A stretch of 64,000 bases of DNA, from assembly GCF_007000325.2 (NCBI RefSeq), contig NZ_CP117268.1:62001-126000 (forward strand), given 5' to 3'. The notes under the pieces are model-generated. The model was not told where the DNA came from. It worked only from the letters and a program-made list of their open reading frames with translations, and searched no databases. Source of the stretch: Rhizobium rhododendri. Lineage in GTDB: Bacteria; Pseudomonadota; Alphaproteobacteria; Rhizobiales; Rhizobiaceae. Position numbers and translations under genes: made by a program. Below are positions 18,279 to 28,447 of the stretch, piece after piece. Positions within the stretch are counted from its first letter, which is position 1. Every line of letters starts with the position of its first letter.

Positions 18279-19541
18279 ATGCAACGCCCCCTCGACATCG
18301 ATTTTGCCAGAAGCCAGTTTCCAGGGCTCGGCAACGGATGGACATTTTTCGACAACGCCGGTGGTTCGCAAATCCTGAAGCCGGCGGTCGATCGCATGAC
18401 CAGCTTCCTCTATGACAAGAACGTCCAGATCGGCGGCAGCTATGACGTCTCGCTGCAGGCGGCAAAGGCGCTTGCGGACGGGCGTATGGCGGCAATGCTG
18501 CTGGTCAATGCGTCGCGTCCCGAGGAAATCGTCTTCGGCGGCTCGACGACTGTCCTGCTGCAGAACCTGGCGAAGGGCATGCGCAGCCAGCTGAAGCCGG
18601 GCGATGAGATCATCGTCACGATCTCCGACCACGAATCGAACATCGGCCCTTGGGAAGGTCTGACGGATGCCGGTATCGTCCTCAAGTTCTGGCCGCTCGA
18701 TACCGAGACCTACGTGCTCGACATGGCCGATCTCGCGCCGTTGATGACGGAGCGGACGAAGCTCGTCTGCGTCACCCATGTCTCGAATATTCTCGGATCG
18801 ATCAATCCAATCGCCGAGATCGCCGCTTTCGTCCATGCACGCGGCGCCCGCATCTGCGTCGACGCCGTCGCCTACGCGCCACACCGCGCCATCGACGTGC
18901 AGGCATGGGATGTCGATTATTACGTCTTCAGCCTCTACAAGACCTACGGCCCCCACTACGCGATGATGTACGGCAAATACGATCATCTGCTCGAGCTGGA
19001 TCCGCTCTATCATTTCTTCTACGGGCGGGACAAAGTACCCGGCAAGCTCGAGCCCGGCAATGCCAACTACGAGCTCGCTTATTCGCTGACCGGCATCGTC
19101 GATTATCTTGCCGAACTCGGTGAACGCGCTGGCGCAAGCGGCAGTCTCCGTGAAAAGATCGTCGCGGCCTTCGACGTCATCGCGAAGCAGGAAAACGCGT
19201 TGGCGGACCGGCTGCTCGGCTATCTCGGCAGCCGCAACGACTGCCGTATTTTCGGCGAACGCGATAATGCGCGCGGAAGCCGCATACCGACCATCAGCTT
19301 TGCCTTCGAGGGGCGCAATTCCGAAAGCATCTGCAAGGCCATGGATGCCCACAAGATCGCCATCCGCTTCGGAGATTTCCACGCGCGACGGCTTGGCGAT
19401 CACATCGGCTTGCCGCAATATCATGGGGCGGTGCGCGTCTCCATGGTCCACTACAACACGCTGGAGGAAGTCGACCGGTTGATTGCGTCGCTTGACGCGA
19501 TCCTTGGCAGTAACGTCGGCATGCTCAGCGCGACAGCCTGA
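18279..19541 (+). CDS. Class V PLP enzyme, cysteine-desulfurase-like
   Basis: This 420-residue fold-type I PLP protein resembles the cysteine desulfurase-like subgroup (TIGR01976-like) within aminotransferase class V. The Schiff-base lysine is likely in SLYKTYGPH near residue 227, preceded by CVDAVAYAPH, the PLP-aspartate region. The position in a hydantoinase/transporter operon, 30 nt before the hydantoinase, argues against a housekeeping Fe-S role; a desulfurase, lyase or epimerase acting on the imported substrate is possible. No suf/isc genes are nearby. Confidence 0.78.
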   Translation: MQRPLDIDFARSQFPGLGNGWTFFDNAGGSQILKPAVDRMTSFLYDKNVQIGGSYDVSLQAAKALADGRMAAMLLVNASRPEEIVFGGSTTVLLQNLAKGMRSQLKPGDEIIVTISDHESNIGPWEGLTDAGIVLKFWPLDTETYVLDMADLAPLMTERTKLVCVTHVSNILGSINPIAEIAAFVHARGARICVDAVAYAPHRAIDVQAWDVDYYVFSLYKTYGPHYAMMYGKYDHLLELDPLYHFFYGRDKVPGKLEPGNANYELAYSLTGIVDYLAELGERAGASGSLREKIVAAFDVIAKQENALADRLLGYLGSRNDCRIFGERDNARGSRIPTISFAFEGRNSESICKAMDAHKIAIRFGDFHARRLGDHIGLPQYHGAVRVSMVHYNTLEEVDRLIASLDAILGSNVGMLSATA

Positions 19542-19570
19542 AGAAGAGCCTGAAAAAGAGAGAGTGCAGC

Positions 19571-20980
19571 ATGCGGTTCGATACGATCATCAGGAACGGA
19601 ACTGTCGTAAACGATAGCGAAACGTTCGAATGCGACGTCGGCATTGTCGATGGCCGGATCGCGGCGATTGAGACTGGTCTCGCTGATGCCGCCGAGATTA
19701 TCGACGCGACAGGGCTCTATGTCATGCCGGGAGGCATCGACAGCCACGTACATCTTGCCCAGCCTTCCGGCGACGGTATCGTCATGGCCGACGATTTTGC
19801 CAGCGGCACGTTGTCAGCGGCCTTTGGCGGCAACACGACGGTGCTGCCTTTCTGTATGCAGGAGAAGGGCACCAGCCTGCGCGAAGGCCTGAAAGTCTAT
19901 CACGCCAAGGCCGATGGGGAGTGCTACGTCGATGTCGCCTTTCATCTCGTCGTCACCGACCCGACCGCGGCCGTACTCGGCCAGGAGCTTCCGGCGCTGG
20001 TCAATGACGGCTACACCTCGATCAAGGTGTTTATGACGTATGAAAGCCTGCGGCTTCGCGATGACCAGATCCTCGATACGCTCGACGCCGCAAGACGGTC
20101 CGGTGCTGTCGTTATGGTCCATTGCGAGAACGAAGACGCCATCCAGTTTCTGATCGGCAAGCACGAGGCGCAAGGCGATCTCGCGCCGAAATACCACGCC
20201 TCCAGCCGGCCGATTGCCGCCGAGCGGGAAGCCACCCATCGCGCCCTGTCGCTTGCCGAAATCGTCGAGACGGCGATCGTTATCGTGCATGTCTCCAATC
20301 GTCAGGCGATGGAAGAGATCCAGCGGGCGCGCTCACGCGGCGTCAATGTCGCCGGCGAAACCTGCCCGCAATATCTCATGCTGACCGCTGACGATCTCGA
20401 TGCGGCCGAGCTGGAAGGCGCCAAGTTCGTCTGCTCGCCGCCGCCGCGCGATGCGGAAAGCCAGATCGCCTGCTGGGAAGGCTTGCAGAACGGTACGTTC
20501 GAATTGTTCTCGTCTGACCATTGCCCGTTCCGCTACGACGACGACCAGGGCAAGCTCAATGAGAAGGGAAAGCGCAATTTCCGCTGGATACCGAACGGCA
20601 TTCCGGGCGTCGAGACGCGGTTGCCGATCCTGTTCTCCGAGGGTGTCGGCAAGGGGCGGATCGATCTCAACCGCTTTGTCGCGCTGTCGTCCACAAACCA
20701 TGCGAAACAATACGGCCTCTATCCGCAGAAGGGCACCATCGCCATCGGCTCGGATGCCGATATCGCTCTCTGGGATCCCCTGCGGTCCGTAACCATCACC
20801 AACGATATCCTGCATCACGGCGCCGACTACACGCCCTATGAGGGCCTCGAGGTCACCGGCTGGCCGGTGCGTGTCATCCTCCGGGGCAAGACCATCGTCA
20901 ACGGCGATAGTCTGGAAGGCACCAAGCAGATGGGCCGCTACCTCCAGCGTCCGGGTGGTGTCAGCGCCGAGCGTGCCTGA
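19571..20980 (+). CDS. Dihydropyrimidinase / D-hydantoinase family amidohydrolase
   Basis: This 469-residue amidohydrolase opens cyclic diamide rings (hydantoins, dihydropyrimidines) to N-carbamoyl products. The binuclear metal ligands are in place: DSHVHL near residue 58, the carboxylated lysine in SIKVFMTY near 153, VHCEN near 182, IVHVSN near 240 and SSDHCPF near 316. It is the last gene of the operon. No N-carbamoylase is encoded beside it, so the next step must be elsewhere or belong to the PLP protein's pathway. Allantoinase or phenylhydantoinase activity cannot be excluded. Confidence 0.85.
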   Translation: MRFDTIIRNGTVVNDSETFECDVGIVDGRIAAIETGLADAAEIIDATGLYVMPGGIDSHVHLAQPSGDGIVMADDFASGTLSAAFGGNTTVLPFCMQEKGTSLREGLKVYHAKADGECYVDVAFHLVVTDPTAAVLGQELPALVNDGYTSIKVFMTYESLRLRDDQILDTLDAARRSGAVVMVHCENEDAIQFLIGKHEAQGDLAPKYHASSRPIAAEREATHRALSLAEIVETAIVIVHVSNRQAMEEIQRARSRGVNVAGETCPQYLMLTADDLDAAELEGAKFVCSPPPRDAESQIACWEGLQNGTFELFSSDHCPFRYDDDQGKLNEKGKRNFRWIPNGIPGVETRLPILFSEGVGKGRIDLNRFVALSSTNHAKQYGLYPQKGTIAIGSDADIALWDPLRSVTITNDILHHGADYTPYEGLEVTGWPVRVILRGKTIVNGDSLEGTKQMGRYLQRPGGVSAERA

Positions 20981-20991
20981 GGCGCCAGCCC

Positions 20992-22341
20992 CTACTTCAC
21001 ATAGTCTCCGCGCGTAATACCGTGCCTTTGCAGCTTGTCGTAGAACGTCTTGCGGGGGATACCGAGTGCTTCGATCGTCAGCCTGATGTCGCCGTCATGA
21101 TCCCGGAGAGTGCTTCGGATCAGATCGGCTTCGTATTGCTCCATCCGCGCAGGCAGCGATAGGATTGGGCTGGACCCGTCATGGGTTCCAGGCGCCGCAG
21201 GGCCGGTATCGGCGAGGCCGAGGACGAAGCGCTCAGCGAAATGCGCCAGTTCTCGGACGTTGCCCGGCCATTGGTGCGCCTGGAGATAGCGGTGTACGTC
21301 CGGCGGCACGGCCGGTGGCGGCTTGTTGAACCGGACGGCGGCGCGATCGACGAAATGGCCGAAAAGAAGCGGGATGTCGGCGCGCCGGTCGCGCAGCGGC
21401 GGAATGGAGATGGTCACCACGTTGAGCCGATAGAACAAATCCTCGCGAAAGCCTTGCCGCTGACCAGGATCGCTCAGGTCGACCTTGGCGGCCGCGACGA
21501 CACGAAGATCGACCGGCCGGATGTCATTGGTGCCGAGCGGTGTGACTTCGCGCATCTCCAGCACCCGCAGCATCTTGACCTGCGCCGACTGCGGCATGCT
21601 CTCGATCTCGTCCAGAAACAGCGTGCCCTCGCCGGAGTGTTCGATGCGGCCGATGCGCTTCTTCTGGGCGCCGGTGAAAGCGCCGGCTTCGTGGCCGAAC
21701 AGCTCGCTCTCGATCACGCTTTCCGGCAGCGCGCCGCAATTGAGCGCGACGAAATTTCCCTTCGAGCGGCGGCTCCAGCGATGCAGCAGGCTTGCCACGA
21801 CCTCCTTGCCGCTACCCGTCTCGCCTGTCACGAGCACGTCGACATCGGTATCGGCAATCTGGCGCAGGGTGCGCCGCAGCCGCTCCATCGCCGGTGTCTG
21901 GCCGATCAGCGGCAGGCCGTCCTGCGCCTGGTCCGTTGCTTCGCGCAGCCTCCTGTTGTCGAGAACGAGCCGCCGTTTCTCGATGGCCCGCCGCACGCTC
22001 TGCACCAGCCTGTCCGCCGCGAAGGGTTTCGGAATGAAGTCGTAGACGCCGTCCTTGATGGCCTGCACCGCCATCGGGATATCGCCGTGGCCGGTCATCA
22101 GGATCACCGGCAGGTCGTCGTCCTGTTGCTGGACGCGGGCAAAAAGCTCCAGCCCGTCCATCTGCGGCATCCGGATATCCGAAACGACGACGCTGACGGC
22201 AGCGATGTCGAGGGCCTCGACCGCATCGCGTGGCCGCGAAAATGCGCTGACGGAAAAGCCGGCAAGTTCAAGTGTCTGGGCCGTTGCCCGCAGCAGGTCG
22301 GCATCGTCGTCGACGAGCAGGATGAGCGGCGCTTCTTTCAT
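20992..22341 (-). CDS. dctD: C4-dicarboxylate response regulator DctD (sigma-54 activator)
   Basis: This 449-residue NtrC-type regulator has a receiver at residues 1-120 (phospho-acceptor Asp in [13 protein letters not shown] near residue 55), a sigma-54 AAA+ domain (Walker A GETGSGKE near 174, GAFTGA contact loop as [10 protein letters not shown], Walker B LFLDEIE) and a C-terminal Fis-type helix-turn-helix ([17 protein letters not shown]). It activates dctA when phosphorylated by DctB. The ATG overlaps the dctB stop by 4 nt. Confidence 0.95.
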   Translation of the reverse strand: MKEAPLILLVDDDADLLRATAQTLELAGFSVSAFSRPRDAVEALDIAAVSVVVSDIRMPQMDGLELFARVQQQDDDLPVILMTGHGDIPMAVQAIKDGVYDFIPKPFAADRLVQSVRRAIEKRRLVLDNRRLREATDQAQDGLPLIGQTPAMERLRRTLRQIADTDVDVLVTGETGSGKEVVASLLHRWSRRSKGNFVALNCGALPESVIESELFGHEAGAFTGAQKKRIGRIEHSGEGTLFLDEIESMPQSAQVKMLRVLEMREVTPLGTNDIRPVDLRVVAAAKVDLSDPGQRQGFREDLFYRLNVVTISIPPLRDRRADIPLLFGHFVDRAAVRFNKPPPAVPPDVHRYLQAHQWPGNVRELAHFAERFVLGLADTGPAAPGTHDGSSPILSLPARMEQYEADLIRSTLRDHDGDIRLTIEALGIPRKTFYDKLQRHGITRGDYVK

Positions 22342-24212
22342 GAGGTTGCCTTTGGCAGATGGAGGACGAAGCGCGTGCCGGTCTCGCCGCTGTCGACATC
22401 GATGCGACCGCCGAAATCGGCCGCGATGTCCTTGGAGATGACGAGGCCAAGACCAAGGCCCCCGGGCTTCGAGGTGTTGAACGGGGTAAACAGCGAATCG
22501 AGAATTTCCGGCGCGATGCCCGGCCCGTTGTCGGCGATGCTGATGGCGATTTCGTGCGCTGTCTCGCAGACCGATACCGCAACCCGCGCGTCGTTGCGCC
22601 CCTCGAGCGCTTCCAGCGCATTCTGGAAGAGGTTGATCAGCACCTGCTCGAGGCGGACGCGGGTGCCCATGACCATCATGCCCCGTGGCGGCAGGTCGAT
22701 CGCCAGGGCCTCGATTTGTCCGGCAAAACGGCTGCGGAGCAGCACTACGGCACCTTCAATGATGCCGCGGACATCGACCGGCACGGGCGAGGTCCGGCCT
22801 TTGCGGGCAAAGGCTTTCAGTTCCTCCGTGATCGTGCCGATCCGCTCGGTCAGCGCGGCGATCAGGCTGAGGTTTTCCCTGGCCGGCCCGGGCTGCTGGC
22901 GTTCCAGAAAGATCTGGGCGTTGTCGGCATAGGCACGGATGGTGGCAACCGGCTGGTTGATTTCATGGGCGACGCCGGCCGCGACCTGGCCGAGGATCGC
23001 CAGCCGGTTCGCCTGGACGAGTTCCTGCTGGACCACCTGTAGCTTTGCCTCGGTGGTCCGGTGGCCGGAGATCTCCGCCTCGAGGCGATCCCGAGCGCGG
23101 CTGAGATCGTCGGTGCGCTCGAGCACCCGGCGTTCCAGTTCCTCCCGCGCCACCCGTCCGACGGCAAGCTCCATCGCCGAGACATGCCGGCGACGCAACA
23201 GGAAGGCGGCAAGCGCCAGCACCGGCAGGACTATCGCAAGCGCGATGAAGCGATCCTCGCGGATATTGGTCGCGATCGCAGCGTCCGTCGGCACGAGATA
23301 GTTCAGCGTCCACGGCGTTGAGGGCACCGGCGCTTTCAGGCGCAGATATTCTCCAGCGTTGGTGCCAGGCAGCACGGCGCGGACGATCGAGGCATCCGCA
23401 TCGAGCGCCACCGGCGCGGTGATCGGCAGGGGAGTGAGCGTCGCGTCGCCAAACTGCAGGCTTCGGCGGATGGCCGACAGGCGGTCGCTTGCCAGCGGTG
23501 CATCCGTCATGAAACGCCAGGACGGGATGCTGGTCACAAGGACGATGCCCCGGTCGTCGGTGACATAGGCAGGGCGCGCCGTCTCGCGCCAGTCGGCTTC
23601 CAGCTGATCGAACTCCATCTTGACGACGACCACGCCGATGGGTGACCGAGGGTCTCCGACGCGGCGGGAGATATAGAGGCCGGGCCGATTGCTGGTGTTG
23701 CCGAGGGCAAAATGTTCGGCCGTTCCGTCGACAATGGCGCGGCGAAAATAGTCGCGGAAGGAGTAATCCTTGCCGACGAATGTCAGCTGGTCCTGCCAGT
23801 TGCTGGAGGCAATCGCGATGCCGTTTCGGTCGATGACATAGAGCACGGAGGCCTTGGTGCCGGAGACCAGACTTTCAAGTTTGCGATCCAGTAGCCGCAC
23901 GGGCTGGTCGTCTGCGGTAGCAAGGGCGTCGCGAACCTGCAGGTCGTCGGCCAGCAGCAACGGCAGGGCGCGTGGCCGCTCGAGGACTGCCCGCAGCAAG
24001 GCGATTTTCAGATTGGCATCGGTCCGCCCCTGGTCTGCCAGCGCATGTACTGCAACCGACCGTCCATAGACGCCGGCCGTATAAAGGACAACGGTCAGGA
24101 CCAGCGCGCTGGTAGCAGCAAAGGCAAGCCATACGCGGCGGTGTCGCTTGGCAAGGTCCAGAGGCGTCTGGTTGGGAGGTTGGGGGCGATGAAGCATGCT
24201 GCATCTGTGCAT
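22338..24212 (-). CDS. dctB: C4-dicarboxylate sensor histidine kinase DctB
   Basis: This 624-residue membrane kinase has a transmembrane helix near residues 28-50, a periplasmic double-Cache sensor region to about 310, a second helix ([21 protein letters not shown]), a coiled linker, and a catalytic core with the His box [20 protein letters not shown] and G boxes ADNGPGI and GLGLGLVIS. It senses succinate, malate or fumarate and phosphorylates DctD. The start may be the given ATG or the one five codons later; neither has a strong ribosome site. Confidence 0.94.
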   Translation of the reverse strand: MHRCSMLHRPQPPNQTPLDLAKRHRRVWLAFAATSALVLTVVLYTAGVYGRSVAVHALADQGRTDANLKIALLRAVLERPRALPLLLADDLQVRDALATADDQPVRLLDRKLESLVSGTKASVLYVIDRNGIAIASSNWQDQLTFVGKDYSFRDYFRRAIVDGTAEHFALGNTSNRPGLYISRRVGDPRSPIGVVVVKMEFDQLEADWRETARPAYVTDDRGIVLVTSIPSWRFMTDAPLASDRLSAIRRSLQFGDATLTPLPITAPVALDADASIVRAVLPGTNAGEYLRLKAPVPSTPWTLNYLVPTDAAIATNIREDRFIALAIVLPVLALAAFLLRRRHVSAMELAVGRVAREELERRVLERTDDLSRARDRLEAEISGHRTTEAKLQVVQQELVQANRLAILGQVAAGVAHEINQPVATIRAYADNAQIFLERQQPGPARENLSLIAALTERIGTITEELKAFARKGRTSPVPVDVRGIIEGAVVLLRSRFAGQIEALAIDLPPRGMMVMGTRVRLEQVLINLFQNALEALEGRNDARVAVSVCETAHEIAISIADNGPGIAPEILDSLFTPFNTSKPGGLGLGLVISKDIAADFGGRIDVDSGETGTRFVLHLPKATS

Positions 24213-24238
24213 AATCCCGGCCAGACCTCAATGGTTTT

Positions 24239-24254
24239 GTGCGGATTTCCGCAC
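24239..24254. promoter_or_regulatory. DctD-type upstream activator palindrome
   Basis: GTGCGGA-TT-TCCGCAC is a perfect palindrome with 7-bp arms in the dctB-dctA intergenic region, about 75 bp upstream of the -24 element. Known rhizobial DctD sites are dyads in this place. The second, weaker site expected next to it is not obvious (a partial CCCAATTGG lies at 24263-24271). Confidence 0.72.
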
Positions 24255-24328
24255 TACAAGCGCCCAATTGGCCGAACGGCTTTCACCAAAGTCTATTTTA
24301 CGCAAACACTTATGACGCTTGCGGAGTT

Positions 24329-24344
24329 TGGCATGGATGTTGCA
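24329..24344 (+). promoter_or_regulatory. Sigma-54 promoter (-24/-12) of dctA
   Basis: TGGCAT-GGATG-TTGCA fits the RpoN consensus TGGCAC-N5-TTGCW with correct GG-to-GC spacing. Transcription would start near 24355, leaving a 75-nt leader to dctA. Together with the DctD palindrome it reproduces the classic rhizobial dctA promoter. Confidence 0.85.
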
Positions 24345-24429
24345 GGTCATGTAGCTTGCAGTCGGAGGGCTGCTTGTCATTTGCAGCCCGGAGGGCCGAG
24401 AGATCGGTTTGGGCGAAGAGGAGGATCTT

Positions 24430-25758
24430 GTGATAATTCCTGACGCTGGTAGCCCGACCAAGGGCAAACTTCCCTTTTATCGACAGATGTACGTGCAGGT
24501 ACTGACGGCCATTGCCGCCGGTATTCTGCTCGGCCATTTCTATCCCCAGGTCGGCGCTTCCATGCAGCCGCTTGGCGATGCCTTCATCAAGCTTGTACGC
24601 ATGGTCATCGCCCCCGTCATCTTCCTGACGGTGACGACGGGTATCGCCGGCATGTCGGATCTGAAGAAGTTCGGTCGCGTCGTCGGCAAGGCGCTGCTCT
24701 ACTTTCTCATCTTCTCGACGCTTGCTCTCGTCGTCGGCCTCGTGGTGTCGAATGTCCTGCAGCCCGGCGCGGGCATGCATATCAATGCGGCCACTCTCGA
24801 CACCAAGGCGGTCAACACCTATGCCGCCCAGGCGCACGATGCGACGATCATCGGCTTCCTGATGAACATCATCCCCGATACCATCGTCGGCGCCTTTGCC
24901 AAGGGCGATATCTTGCAGGTGCTGTTCTTCTCGGTGTTCTTTGGCATCGCGCTCGGTGCCGTCGGTGAGCGTGGACGCGTGGTTTCGGATTTCCTTCAGG
25001 CCCTTACGGCCCCGATCTTTCGTCTCGTTGCCATCCTGATGCGCTTTGCGCCCATCGGCGCCTTCGGTGCCATGGCCTTTACCATCGGCAAATACGGGAT
25101 CGGCTCCATTGCCAATCTCGCCTTCCTGATCGGGACGTTCTACCTGACGTCGCTCCTGTTCGTGCTGGTCGTGCTCGGGGCCGTCGGCTGGTACAACGGA
25201 TTCTCGATCCTCAACCTGATCCGTTATATCAAGGAAGAGCTTCTGCTCGTGCTCGGCACGTCGTCCTCGGAGGCTGCTTTGCCGGGCCTGATGAACAAGA
25301 TGGAGCGGGCCGGCGTCAAGCGGTCGGTCGTCGGGCTGGTCATTCCGACCGGTTATTCGTTCAATCTCGATGGCACCAATATCTATATGACGCTGGCGGC
25401 ACTGTTCATTGCCCAGGCAACCGACACACCGCTGACGCTCGGCGACCAGCTCCTGCTCCTGGCAGTGGCGATGCTGAGCTCTAAGGGCGCTGCAGGCATC
25501 ACCGGCGCGGGCTTCATCACGCTGGCCGCAACACTGTCGGTTGTCCCCTCTGTGCCGATCGCCGGCATGGCGCTTATCCTCGGTATTGACCGCTTCATGT
25601 CGGAATGCCGTGCGCTGACCAATCTGGTCGGCAATGCGGTCGCGACTGTGGTCGTGGCACGTTGGGAAAACGAGCTGGACGAAGTCCAGTTTGCGGCCGC
25701 GATGAGGGGGGAGCTTTCGGGTACCCCCGAGATCCCCGCGTTGCAGGCCGCAGAGTGA
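24430..25758 (+). CDS. dctA: C4-dicarboxylate:cation symporter DctA
   Basis: This inner-membrane transporter of the DAACS family takes up succinate, fumarate and malate, the main carbon source of rhizobia in plants. I start it at GTG 24430 (442 residues, MIIPDAGSP...), because GGAGG lies 5 nt upstream and the known rhizobial DctA also begins near MII; a TTG seven codons earlier is less likely. Conserved runs: [31 protein letters not shown], the serine-rich loop, and [21 protein letters not shown] for ion and substrate binding. Confidence 0.96.
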   Translation: MIIPDAGSPTKGKLPFYRQMYVQVLTAIAAGILLGHFYPQVGASMQPLGDAFIKLVRMVIAPVIFLTVTTGIAGMSDLKKFGRVVGKALLYFLIFSTLALVVGLVVSNVLQPGAGMHINAATLDTKAVNTYAAQAHDATIIGFLMNIIPDTIVGAFAKGDILQVLFFSVFFGIALGAVGERGRVVSDFLQALTAPIFRLVAILMRFAPIGAFGAMAFTIGKYGIGSIANLAFLIGTFYLTSLLFVLVVLGAVGWYNGFSILNLIRYIKEELLLVLGTSSSEAALPGLMNKMERAGVKRSVVGLVIPTGYSFNLDGTNIYMTLAALFIAQATDTPLTLGDQLLLLAVAMLSSKGAAGITGAGFITLAATLSVVPSVPIAGMALILGIDRFMSECRALTNLVGNAVATVVVARWENELDEVQFAAAMRGELSGTPEIPALQAAE

Positions 25759-25780
25759 TCCCAGGCATCTAATGATCTTC

Positions 25781-25811
25781 GGCATGGCGCTCGCACCTCG
25801 ATCGCCATGCC
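25781..25811. terminator. Stem-loop between convergent dctA and gatZ-like gene
   Basis: GGCATGGCG and CGCCATGCC form a 9-bp stem around a 13-nt loop between two convergent stops. There is no T-run; a C-run follows. Probably a bidirectional terminator. Confidence 0.5.
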
Positions 25812-25841
25812 CCCCCCGAAAATCACCTATCCGCCGATGCG

Positions 25842-27146
25842 CTAAGCGATGTCTCCGCCGCATCGAGCCGACGTCGGTTGCTCCAGGCACGCGGCGTCGT
25901 ACGTCTCAAGGACGGCATCGACAGACTGGATGAGAACGAGTTCGGCATCTATCGGCCGCCCCGACGGAATGACAAGGCTCGGTAGGAACTGCCTGGCGAC
26001 GGTTTCCGGGATGACGACCCCCCGCAACGCCAGCAGCAGATTTTCCACTGCTTCCGTCGCTTGCGGCTTGCCCCAGTAATAGCGGATCCGGTCGCTGTAA
26101 CTGTAATGCCGCTCCACTCTCAGCGCATTCCCCTCCCCATGATAATGGCCAAGCCAGTTCGTGGGATCGGCGAGCATCGTGTCTTCCATGGCTCGCATAA
26201 GCGACCGGTCGCCATAGCCCGGGACCAGTTCCGACGCGATCAGGTCGAGCCCGTACAGCGATTCGCGGTAGGCAAAAGTCAGGCCCGGTCCGACCTTCAG
26301 GATCGGATAGCCATCGCGCACCAAAGCCGACAGCGCCTCGACGGTCTGGTAGTCAGTGGAATGGGCCTCGAAGACAAATTGCGGGACCGCGTCGAGGACA
26401 GCGCCGAGATCGAATGCCGCTTCTGGCCTGTAGGCTATGACGTTGGCATTGCCGAATTCGACGCCGGGCTGGACGACGAAGGCGATTACCCGGGAGAAGG
26501 CATCGGCAAGTCCTGCCCGCTCGAATACCTCGCGGTGGATCTCGATGGTCGAACGTGCGTCAAGGGCTGAAGTCGGCGCCACTGTATCGAGGGCGTGGTC
26601 GGCGCCGCCGGGTGTCGGTACCTCGGTGCCGAGCACGTAGACCGGCATGGCGAGGCCGTTGGCCCGGGCGGCCTGCTCGGCGACTGCGGCAAGGCGGGCT
26701 GCCCGCTCGGCGATGATCCGGTCGCCGAGGCTCGCTGGCTCGCCGGCGCAAGCCATTGACGTATCCAGATGGATCTTGCTGAAGCCTGCCAGAACGTAGT
26801 GTCGGACCAGCGTCTCAGATTTCGACATGGCCGCCTCGGCAGTCTCTTTCTTCCAGGGGTTTGGACCGAGATGATCGCCGCCGAAAAGGATGCGGGAGCG
26901 CTCGAGGCCTTCGTCTGCGGCGATCCCGCAGACGAAGCCGATGAAGTCTGCCGGCGTCATGCCGGTGTAGCCGCCAAACTGGTTGACCTGGTTGCACGTT
27001 GCCTCGATCAGCACCTGCCGGCCGTTGTTTCTGGCGCGGCGCAACGCTGCCCGCAGCACCGTCGGGTGGGCGGAGCAGACAGAGGTGATGCCGAACGGCG
27101 AGCCCTCTTGCCGGGAAGAAGCGAGGCGTGTCAGCAGCTGGTTCAT
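25842..27146 (-). CDS. GatZ/KbaZ-family protein, probable tagatose-6-phosphate epimerase/aldolase subunit
   Basis: This 434-residue member of the tagatose-bisphosphate aldolase non-catalytic subunit family has runs GITSVCSAHPTVLRAAL, IEATCNQVNQFGGYTGMTP and FGGDHLGPNPWK. In Agrobacterium a family member was shown to epimerise D-tagatose 6-phosphate to fructose 6-phosphate. The absence of a catalytic GatY/KbaY aldolase gene here fits that role better than an aldolase chaperone. Start overlaps the kinase stop by 1 nt. Confidence 0.82.
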   Translation of the reverse strand: MNQLLTRLASSRQEGSPFGITSVCSAHPTVLRAALRRARNNGRQVLIEATCNQVNQFGGYTGMTPADFIGFVCGIAADEGLERSRILFGGDHLGPNPWKKETAEAAMSKSETLVRHYVLAGFSKIHLDTSMACAGEPASLGDRIIAERAARLAAVAEQAARANGLAMPVYVLGTEVPTPGGADHALDTVAPTSALDARSTIEIHREVFERAGLADAFSRVIAFVVQPGVEFGNANVIAYRPEAAFDLGAVLDAVPQFVFEAHSTDYQTVEALSALVRDGYPILKVGPGLTFAYRESLYGLDLIASELVPGYGDRSLMRAMEDTMLADPTNWLGHYHGEGNALRVERHYSYSDRIRYYWGKPQATEAVENLLLALRGVVIPETVARQFLPSLVIPSGRPIDAELVLIQSVDAVLETYDAACLEQPTSARCGGDIA

Positions 27147-28135
27147 CAGATCACCCTCGGTGTGGTTCGCGCAAATTCCTGCAGTTCCTCAAGGCTGGAG
27201 ACACCTTCCATCGGCCCTTGCCGCGTGACGTTGCGGGCGCCGGCGGCGTTGGCCAGCAACAGCGCACGCTCCGGCGTCGAGCCCATTCGCCGGGCAGTAA
27301 GATAGGTGGCGCCGAAACAATCGCCGGCGCCGGTCGGATCGACTTCGGAAACCGCGAAGGCGGCTGCATGAAGCGGCGGCGAGCCGGGTGCGAAACAGGA
27401 AGACCCATGGCGGCCGCGCTTCAGCACGATCTCGCCAATGCCAATACCAAGGAGCTTGTCGATGGCCGTCGGTTCGTCGCTGGTATCGGCTGCGATCAGC
27501 AGTTCGTCGTCGGACGGGAGCAGGAGGTCGGTGACGGCGAGCATATCGTCGAGCAGCTGCCTGCCCTCCCCGCCATTCGCCAGTTCCTTGCGAACATTAG
27601 GGTCGAAGGATACCGAGCCGCCGCGGGCCTTTATCGCCGAGACAGCAAAATGGATGATGTCGGAGGCGCCCGGAATGGCGAAAGCCGATCCCATGACATG
27701 CAAGTGGCCGCTGCGCTCGATCAGCGCCGTTGCAGGCGCCGTCAGCTGGATCCGGCCGGCAGCGGAGCTGGCGATATTGAACACGAAATCGCGGGCGCCA
27801 TCCGGCCGGTAACGTACGAAAGCGCTCCCCGTTGGGAGATCGCCGATGACAGATATGGCTGAGACGTCGACACCGTCGCGCCGCAGCCTGTCGATATTGA
27901 GCTTGCCGAAATCGTCGTTACCGACGCTGGCGATGATGCCAGCCGATCCGCCCATGCGCGCGACCTGGTCGATGAAGATCGCGGGCGCGCCGCTGGCAAA
28001 GGGGCCGATCAGGGCCTGCGGCTCCAGAAAACCGTGGCCGACCGTCGTTGCCATGATCTCCACCAGGATTTCGCCGATCGTGATCGTCGGCCCGAGCGCT
28101 TCAAGCGCAAGCCCTCCGGTCTGTAAAGCAGACAT
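27146..28135 (-). CDS. PfkB-family sugar kinase, probable tagatose kinase
   Basis: This 329-residue ribokinase-fold kinase has the N-terminal GEILVEIMA sheet strand, a substrate lid ([16 protein letters not shown]) and the C-terminal PfkB signature [15 protein letters not shown] with the catalytic Asp. ATG 28135 has GGGAGGT 5 nt upstream; the longer frame lacks a site. First in a two-gene operon with the GatZ-like gene, hence the inferred phosphorylation of tagatose (product of galactitol or altritol oxidation). Fructokinase activity is the main alternative. Confidence 0.82.
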   Translation of the reverse strand: MSALQTGGLALEALGPTITIGEILVEIMATTVGHGFLEPQALIGPFASGAPAIFIDQVARMGGSAGIIASVGNDDFGKLNIDRLRRDGVDVSAISVIGDLPTGSAFVRYRPDGARDFVFNIASSAAGRIQLTAPATALIERSGHLHVMGSAFAIPGASDIIHFAVSAIKARGGSVSFDPNVRKELANGGEGRQLLDDMLAVTDLLLPSDDELLIAADTSDEPTAIDKLLGIGIGEIVLKRGRHGSSCFAPGSPPLHAAAFAVSEVDPTGAGDCFGATYLTARRMGSTPERALLLANAAGARNVTRQGPMEGVSSLEELQEFARTTPRVI

Positions 28136-28363
28136 CTTACCTCCCTCGCCCCGCCAAGGACGGATAATGCAATGCGGCGGTCCGTCTTGGCTAAAGAAAG
28201 GGAAATCGCGAGTCAACAGAATTTGACGCGAGTAAATTAAAGCACGCCTTACGAATTGCCTATCGCCTGTGCAGGTAAGCGCAATCAAGCAAACGAAACA
28301 GCCATTATGCTAAGTGATTTTCGACATATGACCGAAAATTCGGCAGCGGCCATCTCCGGTCGA

Positions 28364-28407
28364 TTGACAGCAGCGCGCTTCGTTGCGATAAAACTTTACG
28401 CATGTAA
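28364..28407 (+). promoter_or_regulatory. Sigma-70 promoter and possible LacI-type operator before polyol SBP
   Basis: TTGACA (28364-28369), a 17-bp spacer and GATAAA (28387-28392) make a good promoter in the 312-bp divergent space between the kinase and the SBP. TTACGCATGTAA (28396-28407), a dyad with 4-bp perfect arms, covers the expected start point and could be the LacI protein's site. Nothing else in 28136-28447 stands out. Confidence 0.5.
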
Positions 28408-28447
28408 TTTTATGTGTAGGTTTTCTTTCGGGAGGAGAAACGAAGTC

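Noticed and set aside
18279..19541. Housekeeping cysteine desulfurase of Fe-S assembly
   Set aside because: No suf or isc genes are nearby and it lies in a catabolic operon; the desulfurase-like subgroup is often not part of Fe-S assembly.
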